Below, piece by piece: positions 51,480-61,252 of a stretch of 64,000 nucleotides of DNA. A model generated the notes under the pieces. That model was not told the DNA's origin. It made no database searches and saw only the letters and a list, made by a program, of their open reading frames with translations. Position 1 is the stretch's first letter; each line of letters opens with the position of its first letter. The translations under genes were made by a program, and so were the position numbers. Source of the DNA: Ifrita kowaldi (taxonomy: Eukaryota > Chordata > Aves > Passeriformes > Cinclosomatidae); NCBI GenBank assembly GCA_013398055.1, contig VZRS01007670.1:372001-436000 (forward strand), written 5' to 3'.

Positions 51480-51790
51480 AACCAGTGAGCCCCGCGGCCT
51501 CACTTGTCACGTGGCTTCAGGCCAGTGTCCTTGGTATCGCCGCTATGTAAGGCCAACTAGCGGTTGTCACGGAGGTTATTATCACTCTGCTCTCCCAACC
51601 CAGGCCTGTTACAAAGCGTGAAGTCAGCAACAATTATGTAAGAGAGTTCAGCTAGTGCAGCTTTGTCTTACATCTCACACGAGGTTAATTTTGTTATTTG
51701 CAGATGGGCAATTGCAGTCGTGGTTCCACTTATCTAAGCTGTGTTTTTGGGTAGATTCTTATCTTGTGTCATGTGATCAAAACAATCCAT
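51480..51790. promoter_or_regulatory. Candidate regulatory/conserved noncoding block
   Basis: This GC-richer, CpG-containing stretch stands within AT-rich surroundings. Words seen by eye include GTCACGTGGC (CACGTG E-box), TTATTATCACTCTG (GATA on the minus strand), GGGCAATTGCAGTC (C/EBP- or homeodomain-like), ATCTTGTGTCATGTGATC (TCATGTGA M-box type), AACAATCC (SOX-like) and GTGAAGTCAGCAACAATTATG. No repeat or ORF accounts for it. It has the look of a conserved enhancer, which is inference; no alignment was possible. Confidence 0.3.
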
Positions 51791-52178
51791 TCTAGGAATA
51801 TGATGGTACTTTGGCATTGACAACATTAACATCTGTTCCTCGGGGGTGGAAATACTGCTTCCCACCCCAGCATATTAATACACAAATCCGGGACTATGCT
51901 TGTACAGGAGGGAGAAAAAAAAAAAAAAATCAAACTCGAAAGCAGAAAGGAGGTTTGTGGAGGACATATTATGAGCACGAATCTTGTGACTGAGCTTCAC
52001 CTAAATTAACAGAATCTTTCTTTGAGAGAGGAAAGGGATGCAGACTCTAGGAAATGGGTTAAGGTTAAAGGAAAGAATCCGAGACTATTCAAATATCTCA
52101 CTTGACTACGTACCACATAAATGACTTGATTTCCAAACAGTAGATTGTGGAGGAATATTTTTTCCCCCTGTAAAAAGA

Positions 52179-52212
52179 AAAAAACAAACAAGCAAACAAA
52201 AAACCACACTTT
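52179..52212. repeat. A/C-rich tract
   Basis: AAAACAAACAAGCAAACAAAAAACCACAC joins a following T run. It is the same class as the tract at 3.68 kb, in the A/C orientation. Confidence 0.85.
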
Positions 52213-54484
52213 TTTTTTCTGCTGTTCAAGTTAGATGACAATAATTATTTGAGTCAGGATTCTGAAAAATTGAATGTTCTGTACATTTTAATTTTTGCAA
52301 TCTGTGTATACAGTTATTGTTATTAACCTTGGCAGAAGTTTTCACAGTTTTTATTTTGTTCTAATTATGATTAGATGCCTATTAACTGGTAAAGGAAGTA
52401 CCTTAGGAGGCAATTCAGGAATGTTGGACAAACAGCGATCTTCTTTGTAATTAGATTTTATTTTGTCTTTGTTTTCAAAAGTAAGCTTCTTTGCAATTTA
52501 GAACTATCATTAAAATTGCTTGGGAAAGACCTCTTTCAAATGAATCTAAATAGATGCTGATAGAAGCACTGCTCTTCTGTCTCAAATGTGAAGTGAAACT
52601 GAATCACCTCAGGTTTATACATTAAATAATAAATGTCTTATTTACATTAAAAATAAATGTCTACATATATATCTTGACTTCATTTCTCTCCATAATTGGT
52701 AACATGCAATGTACAATTCTCATTTTTGATTCACCCCATTGGTGTCTGCACCTCCCCTTAGGGATCCAAGCTGTTTTCCTCTCTTGCTGTAATTGAAATC
52801 AAACTTGTTGCAGTCTGTAATTGATAGTGAATCTAACCATCTAATGTTTTATATGAGACAGATGCACAGCAGAAGCACATGAAGCAGCATATGGAAAAGC
52901 AAGTGCCCTACTGGGGCGAAGATAGATCCATTCTTGTTTTGTTAAACAATATTCCAATACTTCGATCAACTAGTTCACCTACATTTTAGCAAGTTAAGAG
53001 ATATATGTAGAAAATTTGGAGTATATGTATTAATAGAAACAGTTACCTCACATCTTTCAGTCCTCATGAAGAACTGTGCTTCCACACTCTCATATATTTG
53101 CTTTGCCTGCTCTTTTCTCTCGAGATGTTAAAGAAAAGTATTCTAGTTTCTGTCTCACTGTTGTTATGACAGGTCTAATGGCTCATAAGGGAATGTAAAT
53201 CTAGATGTTCTCTCTCACTCTTGTTTTGGCATCTAGTGCAAATCATAATCTCGTATAAGGAATGCATCTTTTTGTCTCTGGGTGAAGACATTTGCTAAGA
53301 ATCTGCCATTGGAAGCCGGATGCTGCTCTCTATCAGCAATATATAATATTTTTCTGTTTTTCTTTACTCATATAATGTTTCCATTCTTAGTGAATAAAAT
53401 AATAAGATCCTATATCTCTCTTCCTCTCTCTCTCTCATATATAAGGGAAAAGAGAGCCAGTCATGAATGCTACATTAAGTAGTACCTTAATATTTTAAAA
53501 CGGGGTTTTCTATGTTTTTTCTTTTCCCTCTCTGTTGGGAATCTACTCTAGTCTCTACACTGGGAGGGTTATACAGTTTTAATAGCGTTCTTCTATCTCT
53601 GGTTTCTCTTTGTGACACAACATACTGTAATTAAATATAGAACTAAAGAGAAGTTGTAGGTTAATAATAACTGTGTTTGCTGATGGATTTCTTGAGATAT
53701 TTTGAGGCATATTTTCTTAGCAGAAATAATGTAATAGTCCCCTTTGTGGATTTCCTCATATCTGGTTTTGAAAGGAGCCTCACATGTTCCTTACAGTGCT
53801 ACTGATAACAAGGTGTTATCAGCACATCTGAGTCAGGCAGACTAAAGGTTTGAGCTATTGCATCTGTAACTAAGATTGAAGACATAGCTTAAGTCAAAAA
53901 TCACACTTATTCTGTAATGCTTCTGACCCTAAAGATGTTGTCCTGTGTAAAGTTCAGCAGGATTTCTCCTGGGGTAGCAAAGTTCCTTTAGGTATGTCTA
54001 AATAAATATTAGCTTTCTGGTGAATGCTTATAAAGAGATTTGGAGGAAAGCTAGTTATTCTGTAACTCCTCAGATAATACCCGGTTTCTCAGGGATCTGA
54101 GAAAAAATAGAGGAGGAATTAACTTCTTTACTCTGTTCACAATCACAGTGGAGATTATTCTCATTAAATATTTATCCATCATGGAGGAGGAAGAGAGTTG
54201 AGTAATCAAACAGTTGGTGTTAATTTAAATGTCAAACCACAATTAGAAAAAAACATCCTTGCAATCAAATTTTATTGTGGTTTCCCAATCTGTGCTCTGA
54301 AAATATCCTTCACTCGAGGATTTCCACTCTCTGGGAAAAGAGAGGAGAGTACAATATGGATTTTGACTCAATTGACTCAAATGACTCAAATTTCCTGAAC
54401 TTTTTCCTCTTTTTGAAAATTCCATAAACTTGATGTGACTCAGTAATCCCTTCACAAGGTTAACTTGAGGCTGTTATTTCTTGC

Positions 54485-55979
54485 AAATAGATTTTCCTCC
54501 AACTTGATCAGCCCCTATCCTGAAAGGATTCTGTGTTTGCCACTGCTGCACTTGAGGTACCTGTTGACAATTTATCCAGCTTGTCAAGCTTTCTCTGAAT
54601 AGGAGCGAAGACTTCCAGCATGCAGAGCATGTACCCCCAGCTTGGTGTCATCTGCAAACTTGCAGAGGATACCCTCTGCTTCGTGATCCAGCTTATTAAT
54701 GAAGGCATCAGCTGCAAAGGCATCATTAGCCCCATTAACCATCCCTATAAACAAGATGCCATTGGAACCATTTGAACTTGGCAGTCCAAGTAATTTTTCC
54801 AGACACCTGGTAGTCCTTCCATTCAAAACATATTTTCACCAATTTGCTAGTGTGGTAAAATAAAATAAAATATTAAAAAAGCATAACTAAGATCAAGGTG
54901 ACCCTTTTTCACCAAGGCAGCAATCTCATCACAGAAGACAGTCAGGTTGGTCAAGCATGTTTCGCCCTTGGTATATGCATACAGGATCTCCTCCTATTCT
55001 ATGTGCCTGGGTGTAGCTTCCAGGAGGTTTTTTTTTTGAGTTGTGAGACTAGGCTGACTGACCTGCAGTTCCCCCAGTAATCCTCCTCCTTTTTTGCAAA
55101 AGTGGGCAAACTTTCCAGTCATCAGAAACCTACTCTAATGACCCAGAGTTTTGTAGACCCATAAACAGTGGCTGATGTCCCATACACTTAATTGGTTTCT
55201 GCCTCAGTCTTCTACTGGGAATAATTTTTGAGTCTCCTAGACCCTGGCACAGGCTCAGAGGAGCTGGGAGGTTTGACAGAGTCATTACCACTAGAAACTG
55301 AAGAAAAGAAGGCATCTATTACCTCAGCTCTTTCTATGTTCTTTCCCATGAGGTTTCCTACAGTTTGAGTGACAGCCCCACATTTTCCTTTGTCCTCCTT
55401 TGGCTGATAGCTTAACTTTCTTTTTATGCATCATAGTCCTCACTGGTATCAACTCTAAGGCAGTATTGGCTTTTGTAATTCAGCTGAGCACAGTCAGGAT
55501 TTCCCTGTTATCCACACTGACCTTATGCTGTGCCTCTTAAGACTTCCTGGGCCTCACACTGGACTTTTCCTGTGCTTTGAAGAAGTTGTCACTGATGATC
55601 AGTCAGCTCTCCTGAGCATCTTTACCCTCCAGGACAGTCCCATTAGACCCCCACCAAACAGATCCCTAACAAGTTTAAGTTTAAACCTACTTTTCTAAAG
55701 GTTTGTAATGTTTTTTTTTTTCTTTGAGTAATAGTTTCAACTGTGTATATTCTGGTCAGTTTGTCAGGCCACCAGTACACTTCTATCAGATAAAGCCAAT
55801 TCTTGATGCTGGTCAGAAGCCCCTTCAAATTTTACTGCTCCACCACTTTACCTTTTCAGAAGATGTTAGGAGTTTTTTTTGTCTCCTCCAAGAACCACCC
55901 TTCTGGTACACCAATTAGCCTGTGGTACAACACAGAGAGAGAGTTGTTGGGTAAGACAGTCCCTAGTACCAGAGACTTC
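54485..55979 (-). mobile_element. CR1 LINE ORF2 remnant, 3'-proximal section
   Basis: On the minus strand the region preserves the CR1 reverse-transcriptase signature KFADDTKLG (within 54584-54826), the F-A-D-D catalytic box of LINE reverse transcriptases, followed in a neighbouring frame by the QRKLDKLDKL segment. Farther along (higher coordinates) come antisense phrases typical of CR1: GGTTGGTCAAGCATGTTTCGCCCTTGGT, TAGGCTGACTGACCTGCAGTTCCCC, GAAAAGAAGGCATCTATTACCTCAGCTC, and AGTCAGCTCTCCTGAGC...CCAAACAGATCCCTAACAAG. Frames are broken repeatedly, so the element is dead. CR1-like text weakens after about 55700 and appears to resume beyond the LTR at 56600. Confidence 0.85.
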
Positions 55980-56486
55980 TGTTGGGTTAGGGTGAGAAGA
56001 GAAGCCTCTCCCAGAGTGCTTTGTTCTGTTACGGTAATCTACCCCAGTTCTGCTTCCCTGGTTGGCTGTTAGCCCCCTTACTACTTTATATATTTTATAT
56101 CCCAGAAAGTTCTCCACTACATGTTCCCCCCATTGGCCTTTGCCCCTCACCACTCCCCTAGAGCTTTCCCATTGGTTCCCATTCCCTAGTCCCGCCTTTG
56201 TACTGCCCCCATGCCCTCAGATCATTGGTCTCTGGCGCTTGCCCCAGTCCCGTACTTAAACCTGGACCCTGCATTATTTGTCTGTTTTTGCTTCTGGGGT
56301 TCTTCCCAGTGTGGAAGCAATAAGCTGCTCCTGTGTAAATCTATGCAAAGACCCTTCCTGCCTCTTTGCCGCCGACCCATATTACTGAAGCTATCCGTGC
56401 GCGTGTGCGTGCACCTGTGTGTGAGGGTGTGTGGCTGATCCTGCTGAGCAGCTTCGCTTTGGAGATGCCTGTTAGAGATCGCAACA
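55980..56486 (+). mobile_element. Solo LTR of an endogenous retrovirus
   Basis: This 507-bp GC-rich segment is bounded by TGTTG...CAACA, a 5-bp terminal inverted repeat with the TG...CA ends of LTRs. Inside, in order on the plus strand, are three inverted CCAAT boxes (ATTGG at 56132, 56171 and 56224), a TATA-like TACTTAAA at 56253-56260, a T-rich R-like stretch, a polyadenylation signal variant AATAAG at 56319-56324, and a U5-like region with a GTGCGCGTGTGCGTG stretch. No gag, pol or env is seen on either side, so it is a solo LTR. I could not find a matching target-site duplication at these borders. An alternative left end is TGTTGGG at 55945. A passerine ERV family is likely, but I cannot name it. 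Confidence 0.65.
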
Positions 56487-56589
56487 CCGCATGCTCCAGC
56501 ACAGAAGCTACAGAGCCCAAGATAGCGATACACCCTTGTGATTAGCATGCTTCCCCAAGTTTTCTAAAGGAGCCTTCATTTCTTCTTCT

Positions 56590-56800
56590 TTATCAGTCAG
56601 TTGTTTCCAGACACTTGTCACTGCACCCAGCCTGATCTTGATCCATCAGCTCTGGGATTGTTAGTCATCTGCTCCAGTGCGAACCTCCAAGAATTCAAAC
56701 TGTCCATGTCCATAGAGTGCAACCTCTCCTCCTCACTTGTCCTGCAGAGCCTGTATGGACTCCCTGTGATTGTTTTCAACTCCCCATGTGTTTGTGTACA
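56590..56800 (-). mobile_element. CR1 LINE endonuclease-region continuation
   Basis: Text such as CCTGATCTTGATCCATCAGCTCTGGGA, CTCCAAGAATTCAAACTGTCC and CATAGAGTGCAACCTCTCCTCCTCACTTGTCC...AGAGCCTGTATGGA follows the antisense of the CR1 endonuclease region ('ctgacccataagctctc', 'cattcaagctgctcc', 'catagagggcaacccc...cctgtcc', 'agagcctgtat'). It is in the same orientation and expected order as the CR1 at 54485-55979, so it is most simply the 5'-ward part of the same copy, split by the LTR. It is poorly conserved, and its borders are soft. Confidence 0.5.
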
Positions 56801-58443
56801 CACACTTGGGATGAGCCCCTGAGTTGCACTGTGTTCACAGAGTATGATCCCTGTGTGTTATACTTGTGCCTGACACACGTTTGCACTTTCTCGTATCCCT
56901 CCTCTAAGTCTCAGATCGCTTGTCCACCATCTCTACATGTTTGAAACGCTTTTCACTAGATTAGCAAGCTTCTCTGCAAGAGTATCTTAAAGGCTGAGTC
57001 TTGGCCCGCTTTATTAAATATATAATTACACAGAAATATTTTGGCATATATGTTTAACGTGCATACAGAATAGCTATGCATATATTTAGTGTCTATCCAT
57101 GCTTAAATAGTGTGTGAAAGTTCATGAAGAGAACAAACACTTTGTGTATATTTTTCTGCATTTGTGCACAGCAGGAGAAAGAGAAGAATGTAAGAAACTT
57201 CCTGAAGTACTGAATAATTATCTTTTTGATTTGGTGTATTGCCTTCAGCTTTTTCTCTCCTGCAAGACTTGCTGGCAGTCTTATCTTTCAATCTGATTTT
57301 TCAAATGGTGCAATGTGTTTTTGTTTTTTTGAACATCATTGAAATGAGAAACAGAAAATAGTCATACATATGCCTGGCCAATTTGATGGTGATGATTTTT
57401 TCTTCTTTGTAAAGAAAGTGTTGAAATGTTTTGGAAAGGCTGGTCCTGTAAAGGGATTCAAAACACAGGACTTAAACAGATTCAGTGTTCATATTCTTTT
57501 CTTCTAGAACTATAATCATATATAAAATAAATTTTAAAAATCATCAGCATGTAGTATTCTAAACACATTTGACATGTAGTACTGAATTCTGCTATCAAAA
57601 AAGACATTTTTATATACTCCCACAGATTTATTTTCTTTAAAAGCTGTTTTTCTTGGTGGGGAAAAAAAAAAAAAAAGATAATAGATAATTTTCATGTGTC
57701 TGAATATTTTAAGGAAGATATATCTATTATTTTATATTACTAGGATTTCTGTCTTTTCTGGTGAGTGGGGTGCCACAGAGGTTATCTGAGTGGGTTTTTT
57801 TGATAGTATATTTGTATGAGAAGTCTCTTGGACATTCCTGGGTTTATACCACTCTATGCTATTTTGTTTTTTTGAACTAATAATTGTCATTGTAGGTGGG
57901 AGAGATGAGGAAGTATTCATGAGAACACTTCTTCACAAGTTTTCTTCACCTGTCCCATGCCTAATAAAGTAAAATTACTTTCCACGCTGAAGGAAATTTT
58001 TTCAGTTGCATTTTTCCTTGGAGGAGGAGACAATTAAAAAGAACATTATGTTCCAGAATTCAAAGATTTTATGACTTAGCGTTAAATGCAAAGGTGAAGT
58101 AGGATAAAAATAGACTACAAATGTGATTCACGATAATAACAATTTTAATCTTTTAGTGGTGGAAGGGAGGGACATTTCCTTTGATTGAAGATTATGTGTC
58201 AGATTTTTTTTTCTGTTGACTTTACCTGAGATGTTGTTTCTTAAATTCTTGTAAATGTTGACTGTATTAGAGACCATGCAACACACTTTATAGCATATTG
58301 AATGTTAGCACACCCTGTGATTAGACCATGGATTGTAGCCTTAGTACTTCACTGCCTGAAACTGAAGTTTAAATACCTACATTGTGGATACTTATCTTTG
58401 GGCATCTGAGCCTAGAGTTGCAACACAGCCTTCAAGTTCATAC

Positions 58444-58589
58444 TGTTTTTATTTTGTTTGGGGTTTTTTATGTTGTTTGTTTTGGCTTGTTGGGGTGTTT
58501 TTTTGGTGTTTGTTTTGTTTTGTTTTTTGTTTTTTGTTTTTTTTTTTTTTGTGTGATTTGGGTGTTTAGTTGCTGTTGTTTTTTTTTTT
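58444..58589 (+). repeat. Long G/T-rich tract
   Basis: About 145 bp of T runs is broken by G/GG/GGGG (TTTGGGG, GTTGTTTG, GTTTTGTTTTG, T14), with ATG and CTT as rare interruptions. The overlapping Cys/Phe/Val-rich ORFs are composition artefacts. Confidence 0.88.
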
Positions 58590-58904
58590 CCAAATCATAT
58601 CCAAGAATTTGTTAAAGAAGCTTGGGAAAACTCTGCTTACAGAGGCTGAAGTGGTGTATGGATGCCTATACTTTTTGTCCATCTTTTTTGTGCCATGTGA
58701 CATCAGATTACGTCCTCAGCAAGACCTGCAAAAAACAGCCCACACAGTTGTCACTTAGGACAGAATTAAGTAAGTTTTCAAATGCAGAAATTGAATAAGG
58801 ACATGAACTGTCAGTATAGACTAGCTGGAGTGTCTTGTGAGGATAAACAGAGGTGATACATAAAATGTAATTCAGCACCATCTTTGTCAATGATTGAAGT
58901 AGCA

Positions 58905-58965
58905 CAGATAAGGATATCTTTATCCTGATTAAAGTCAGTGGACATTTGCCATTGACCTTCATAAT
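58905..58965 (-). repeat. Ancient amniote repeat fragment ('cccattgacttcaatggg' type)
   Basis: The minus strand reads GAAGGTCAATGGCAAATGTCCACTGACTTTAATCAGGATAAA, close to the recurring 'ggcaaaactcccattgacttcaatgggatcaggat' phrase of old reptile/bird interspersed repeats. The family name is not certain. It is the best preserved of the fragments of this kind in the window. Confidence 0.45.
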
Positions 58966-60712
58966 GCTTCTGGATTTTACCTGCTCTATGTGACTAAACT
59001 GGAAGTTGGCCAAGTATGTGCCGGTGATTCTTCTCATCAGTAGACATTTAGTCCGTTCTGGGTAAAACCTTTGTTTCTCTTCCTGTCATCAGGGTGCGAT
59101 ACGCAGACATTACTTAAGACCTTTAAAAAGTTTTCCTCATTTGTGATCATTCATCTGATTTGAGCAGAGAGGGATAAAACATTTGTAAGTGACTTTAGTA
59201 GCCTCTGAGGACTGAAAATATGAATAAGAAAGAGGTTTCATTTTTTTTCCACGCAATATGTATCAGATTAATTGTTTCTGGTTTAGGATTAATGAGGCTT
59301 CATGGATAGGAATAAAGTGGATAAGCAGTCACTGATCTTTGTAGGAAAGAAATGGAAAGTCTTTTATTCTGAAATGTTTCAACAGTGCTGAGTCTTTGAA
59401 ATCAATTTTCTGGGTTTAATACAGTGCTGTTTCGAGCTGTCATATTTCTAATATATTGCGGCACTGTAAACCCTCACATCCTGGACCTTCCTTTAGAGGA
59501 TTGGGTATATATGCTTGGGTACGTGAATGTAGCAATCAGGAAATAGCACAAAGTGAAATGGCTGTTACTGCATGTTTTTCAGCTTTGCAATGTATTGCAG
59601 ATCACAGGGATTTATTACAAGAGTGGGTTGTTGATTTTTGTTTGGAGTGGGTTTTTTATTCCATTTGTTTTTCTTTGTTTTCTACTTAGATGGTCTTCAC
59701 TGTGCTTTACTTTTCACTATACCCTTCCATTGTCAGATACAGTGCATCCATTAATAACTACCCTTCACTCACTAAATAATTCCTTAACATACGGTAAAAG
59801 AAATCATTACAGTTAGTTTCATACTCTCTGTTTCTCCTCTTCCCAAAACCAACCTGACCTCTACCAACTTCTGTTGGGTTCAGAATCAGAGGCTTTAGAA
59901 AGATGAAAGCTGCCAAGTGTATTGGCTAGCAACTCATTTGTACGCTTTTCAATTTATAGAACCGTCCCTCAGCCTCAGTTTTTAATTTGGTCCTTTAGAT
60001 GAAATTCTATTTGGGGAAATCAATGCGAAGTTAACCAAAGCCTAGGCAGCTGCAGTGGTTAGAAGTCGACAGCTTTGATTGCATGCCAGACTGACATCTA
60101 GGTTTAGTTTTTCTGTTTTACTTTTTCCTCATTCTCCACCCTTTTGCCATATCACATGACATTATCCTATCAAGCTTTGATACCAGAAGGGGAGAATTTG
60201 TGTGCTGAACAGAGCATTGCTTGTTACCTTATACTGCAATTTTACAGTGACAGAAATATCAAATGAAAGAAAATATACAGCAGAAATAGATATTTAACAC
60301 AATTTCTGACAGTTTTCCAGGCGCTATGCCTGTTGCTCTGATGCCCTTCACTGCTGATGATTTAAACCAGGCTATTGATTAAATCATATCATTGGTTGAA
60401 GGTAAAAGGCCAAAGATGAATTTATACAACACAAAAAGATATTATTCATACTCACTGCATGCAAAATTAATGTGGATCAGTTCATGTTTTCCACAAAATT
60501 TCTTTACCATTTTTGTGTTTTGAAATATTTAAAATGTTCTTGATGAACTAATATGGCAGTTAAATGAATGATAGCAATGAAATTAAGACAGATAAAATAA
60601 TACTATATAAATTTCCCTCCCCCATCTTAGTAATGGATTTAAACATATAAATAAAAATATAAATGTATGTATAGAATGTATATAAACATATAAAACACAA
60701 AAACTGCTGAGG

Positions 60713-61252
60713 AACACATTGAGTGCAGGTAGCTTGGGGTGCAGCTGCAGTGGGAGCTGGAGATGGAGCGCTGGGTGGGAGCCTGAGGCAAGAGGCCATG
60801 AATTGCCCATCTTTTGCGCAGTGAAGGACACGGGGACATGTAGAGACAGCCACATGACCGGACACTCAGTGACACAGCAGGAGCCAAGGACTCCAGACTT
60901 TGTCAGGTTTGGTCAATGAGGGGATAAAAACCCAGTGGTTCCTTTGTTCGGGGTCCCTCCTGGCAGGCACCAGCTCGGGCTATTTCTGAGTTGCTCCACC
61001 ATGAATAAATGACTTTATGGAACGAGACATCTGGGACTCTGCCGTGGGAAACCTGGGGCCAAACTGATGGGGAAACCTGGTCTGACTGTGTGAGTGGGGT
61101 GTGTGGGCAGTTAAAAGAAGCACCCATGGAGTCACTGTAGCTGCAAAGGGGCTTTGGTCCCAGCAGGGTCTGTCTGGGCTGGTGGGCATGTGACTGATGC
61201 AGTGCCTCCTGAATAGTCAGGTTGGGAAGTTTCCTTAACAAAACCAAATAAA
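60713..61252 (+). mobile_element. LTR-like GC-rich insert
   Basis: This block is far GC-richer than its flanks. It has the layout of a retroviral LTR: a TCAAT/TATA-like pair (GGTCAAT at 60911-60917, GATAAAAA at 60923-60930), a start-of-R-like GGTTCCTTTGTTCGGGGTCCCTCC, and AATAAA at 61004-61009 within ATGAATAAATGACTTTATGG. A U5-like GACATCTGGGACTCTGCCGTGGGAAACC follows. GGGAAACCTGG occurs twice (61046-61056 and 61070-61080). A second AATAAA is at 61247-61252. I could not fix the termini or a target duplication, and the 61080-61252 part may be internal sequence or unrelated. There are no retroviral genes. A promoter-containing noncoding exon is the main alternative. Confidence 0.5.

Larger units (their letters stand above)
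42156..54484. other. Unique noncoding stretch with scattered small features
   Basis: No confident gene over about 12 kb. Features listed separately are the hairpin at 42765-42840, duplications at 44889-44957 and 46595-46628, the exon-like block at 46100-46262, the CR1 tail at 49740-49801 and the GC-richer block at 51480-51790. Homeodomain-like direct repeats (ATTAATGAT at 44413-44421 and 44427-44435; CTGTAATTGA at 52787-52796 and 52815-52824) are noted as observations only. Confidence 0.5.
56801..60712. other. Unique noncoding stretch
   Basis: No supported gene. Contents include poly-A at about 57660-57676, the G/T-rich tract at 58444-58589 and an ancient repeat scrap at 58905-58965. Confidence 0.55.

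Noticed and set aside
56396..56434. (GT/GC)n stretch read as a separate microsatellite
   Set aside because: It lies in the U5-like end of the LTR and is short and interrupted.
55921..56541. Longer LTR with ATTAGC as a 6-bp target duplication (55914-55919 and 56536-56541)
   Set aside because: The ends would be CTGTGG...CTTGTG, without the TG...CA termini. The TGTTG...CAACA borders are the better model.
58382..58615. Cys/Phe/Val-rich membrane-like ORFs
   Set aside because: They come from the G/T-rich tract; hydrophobicity follows from T-rich codons.
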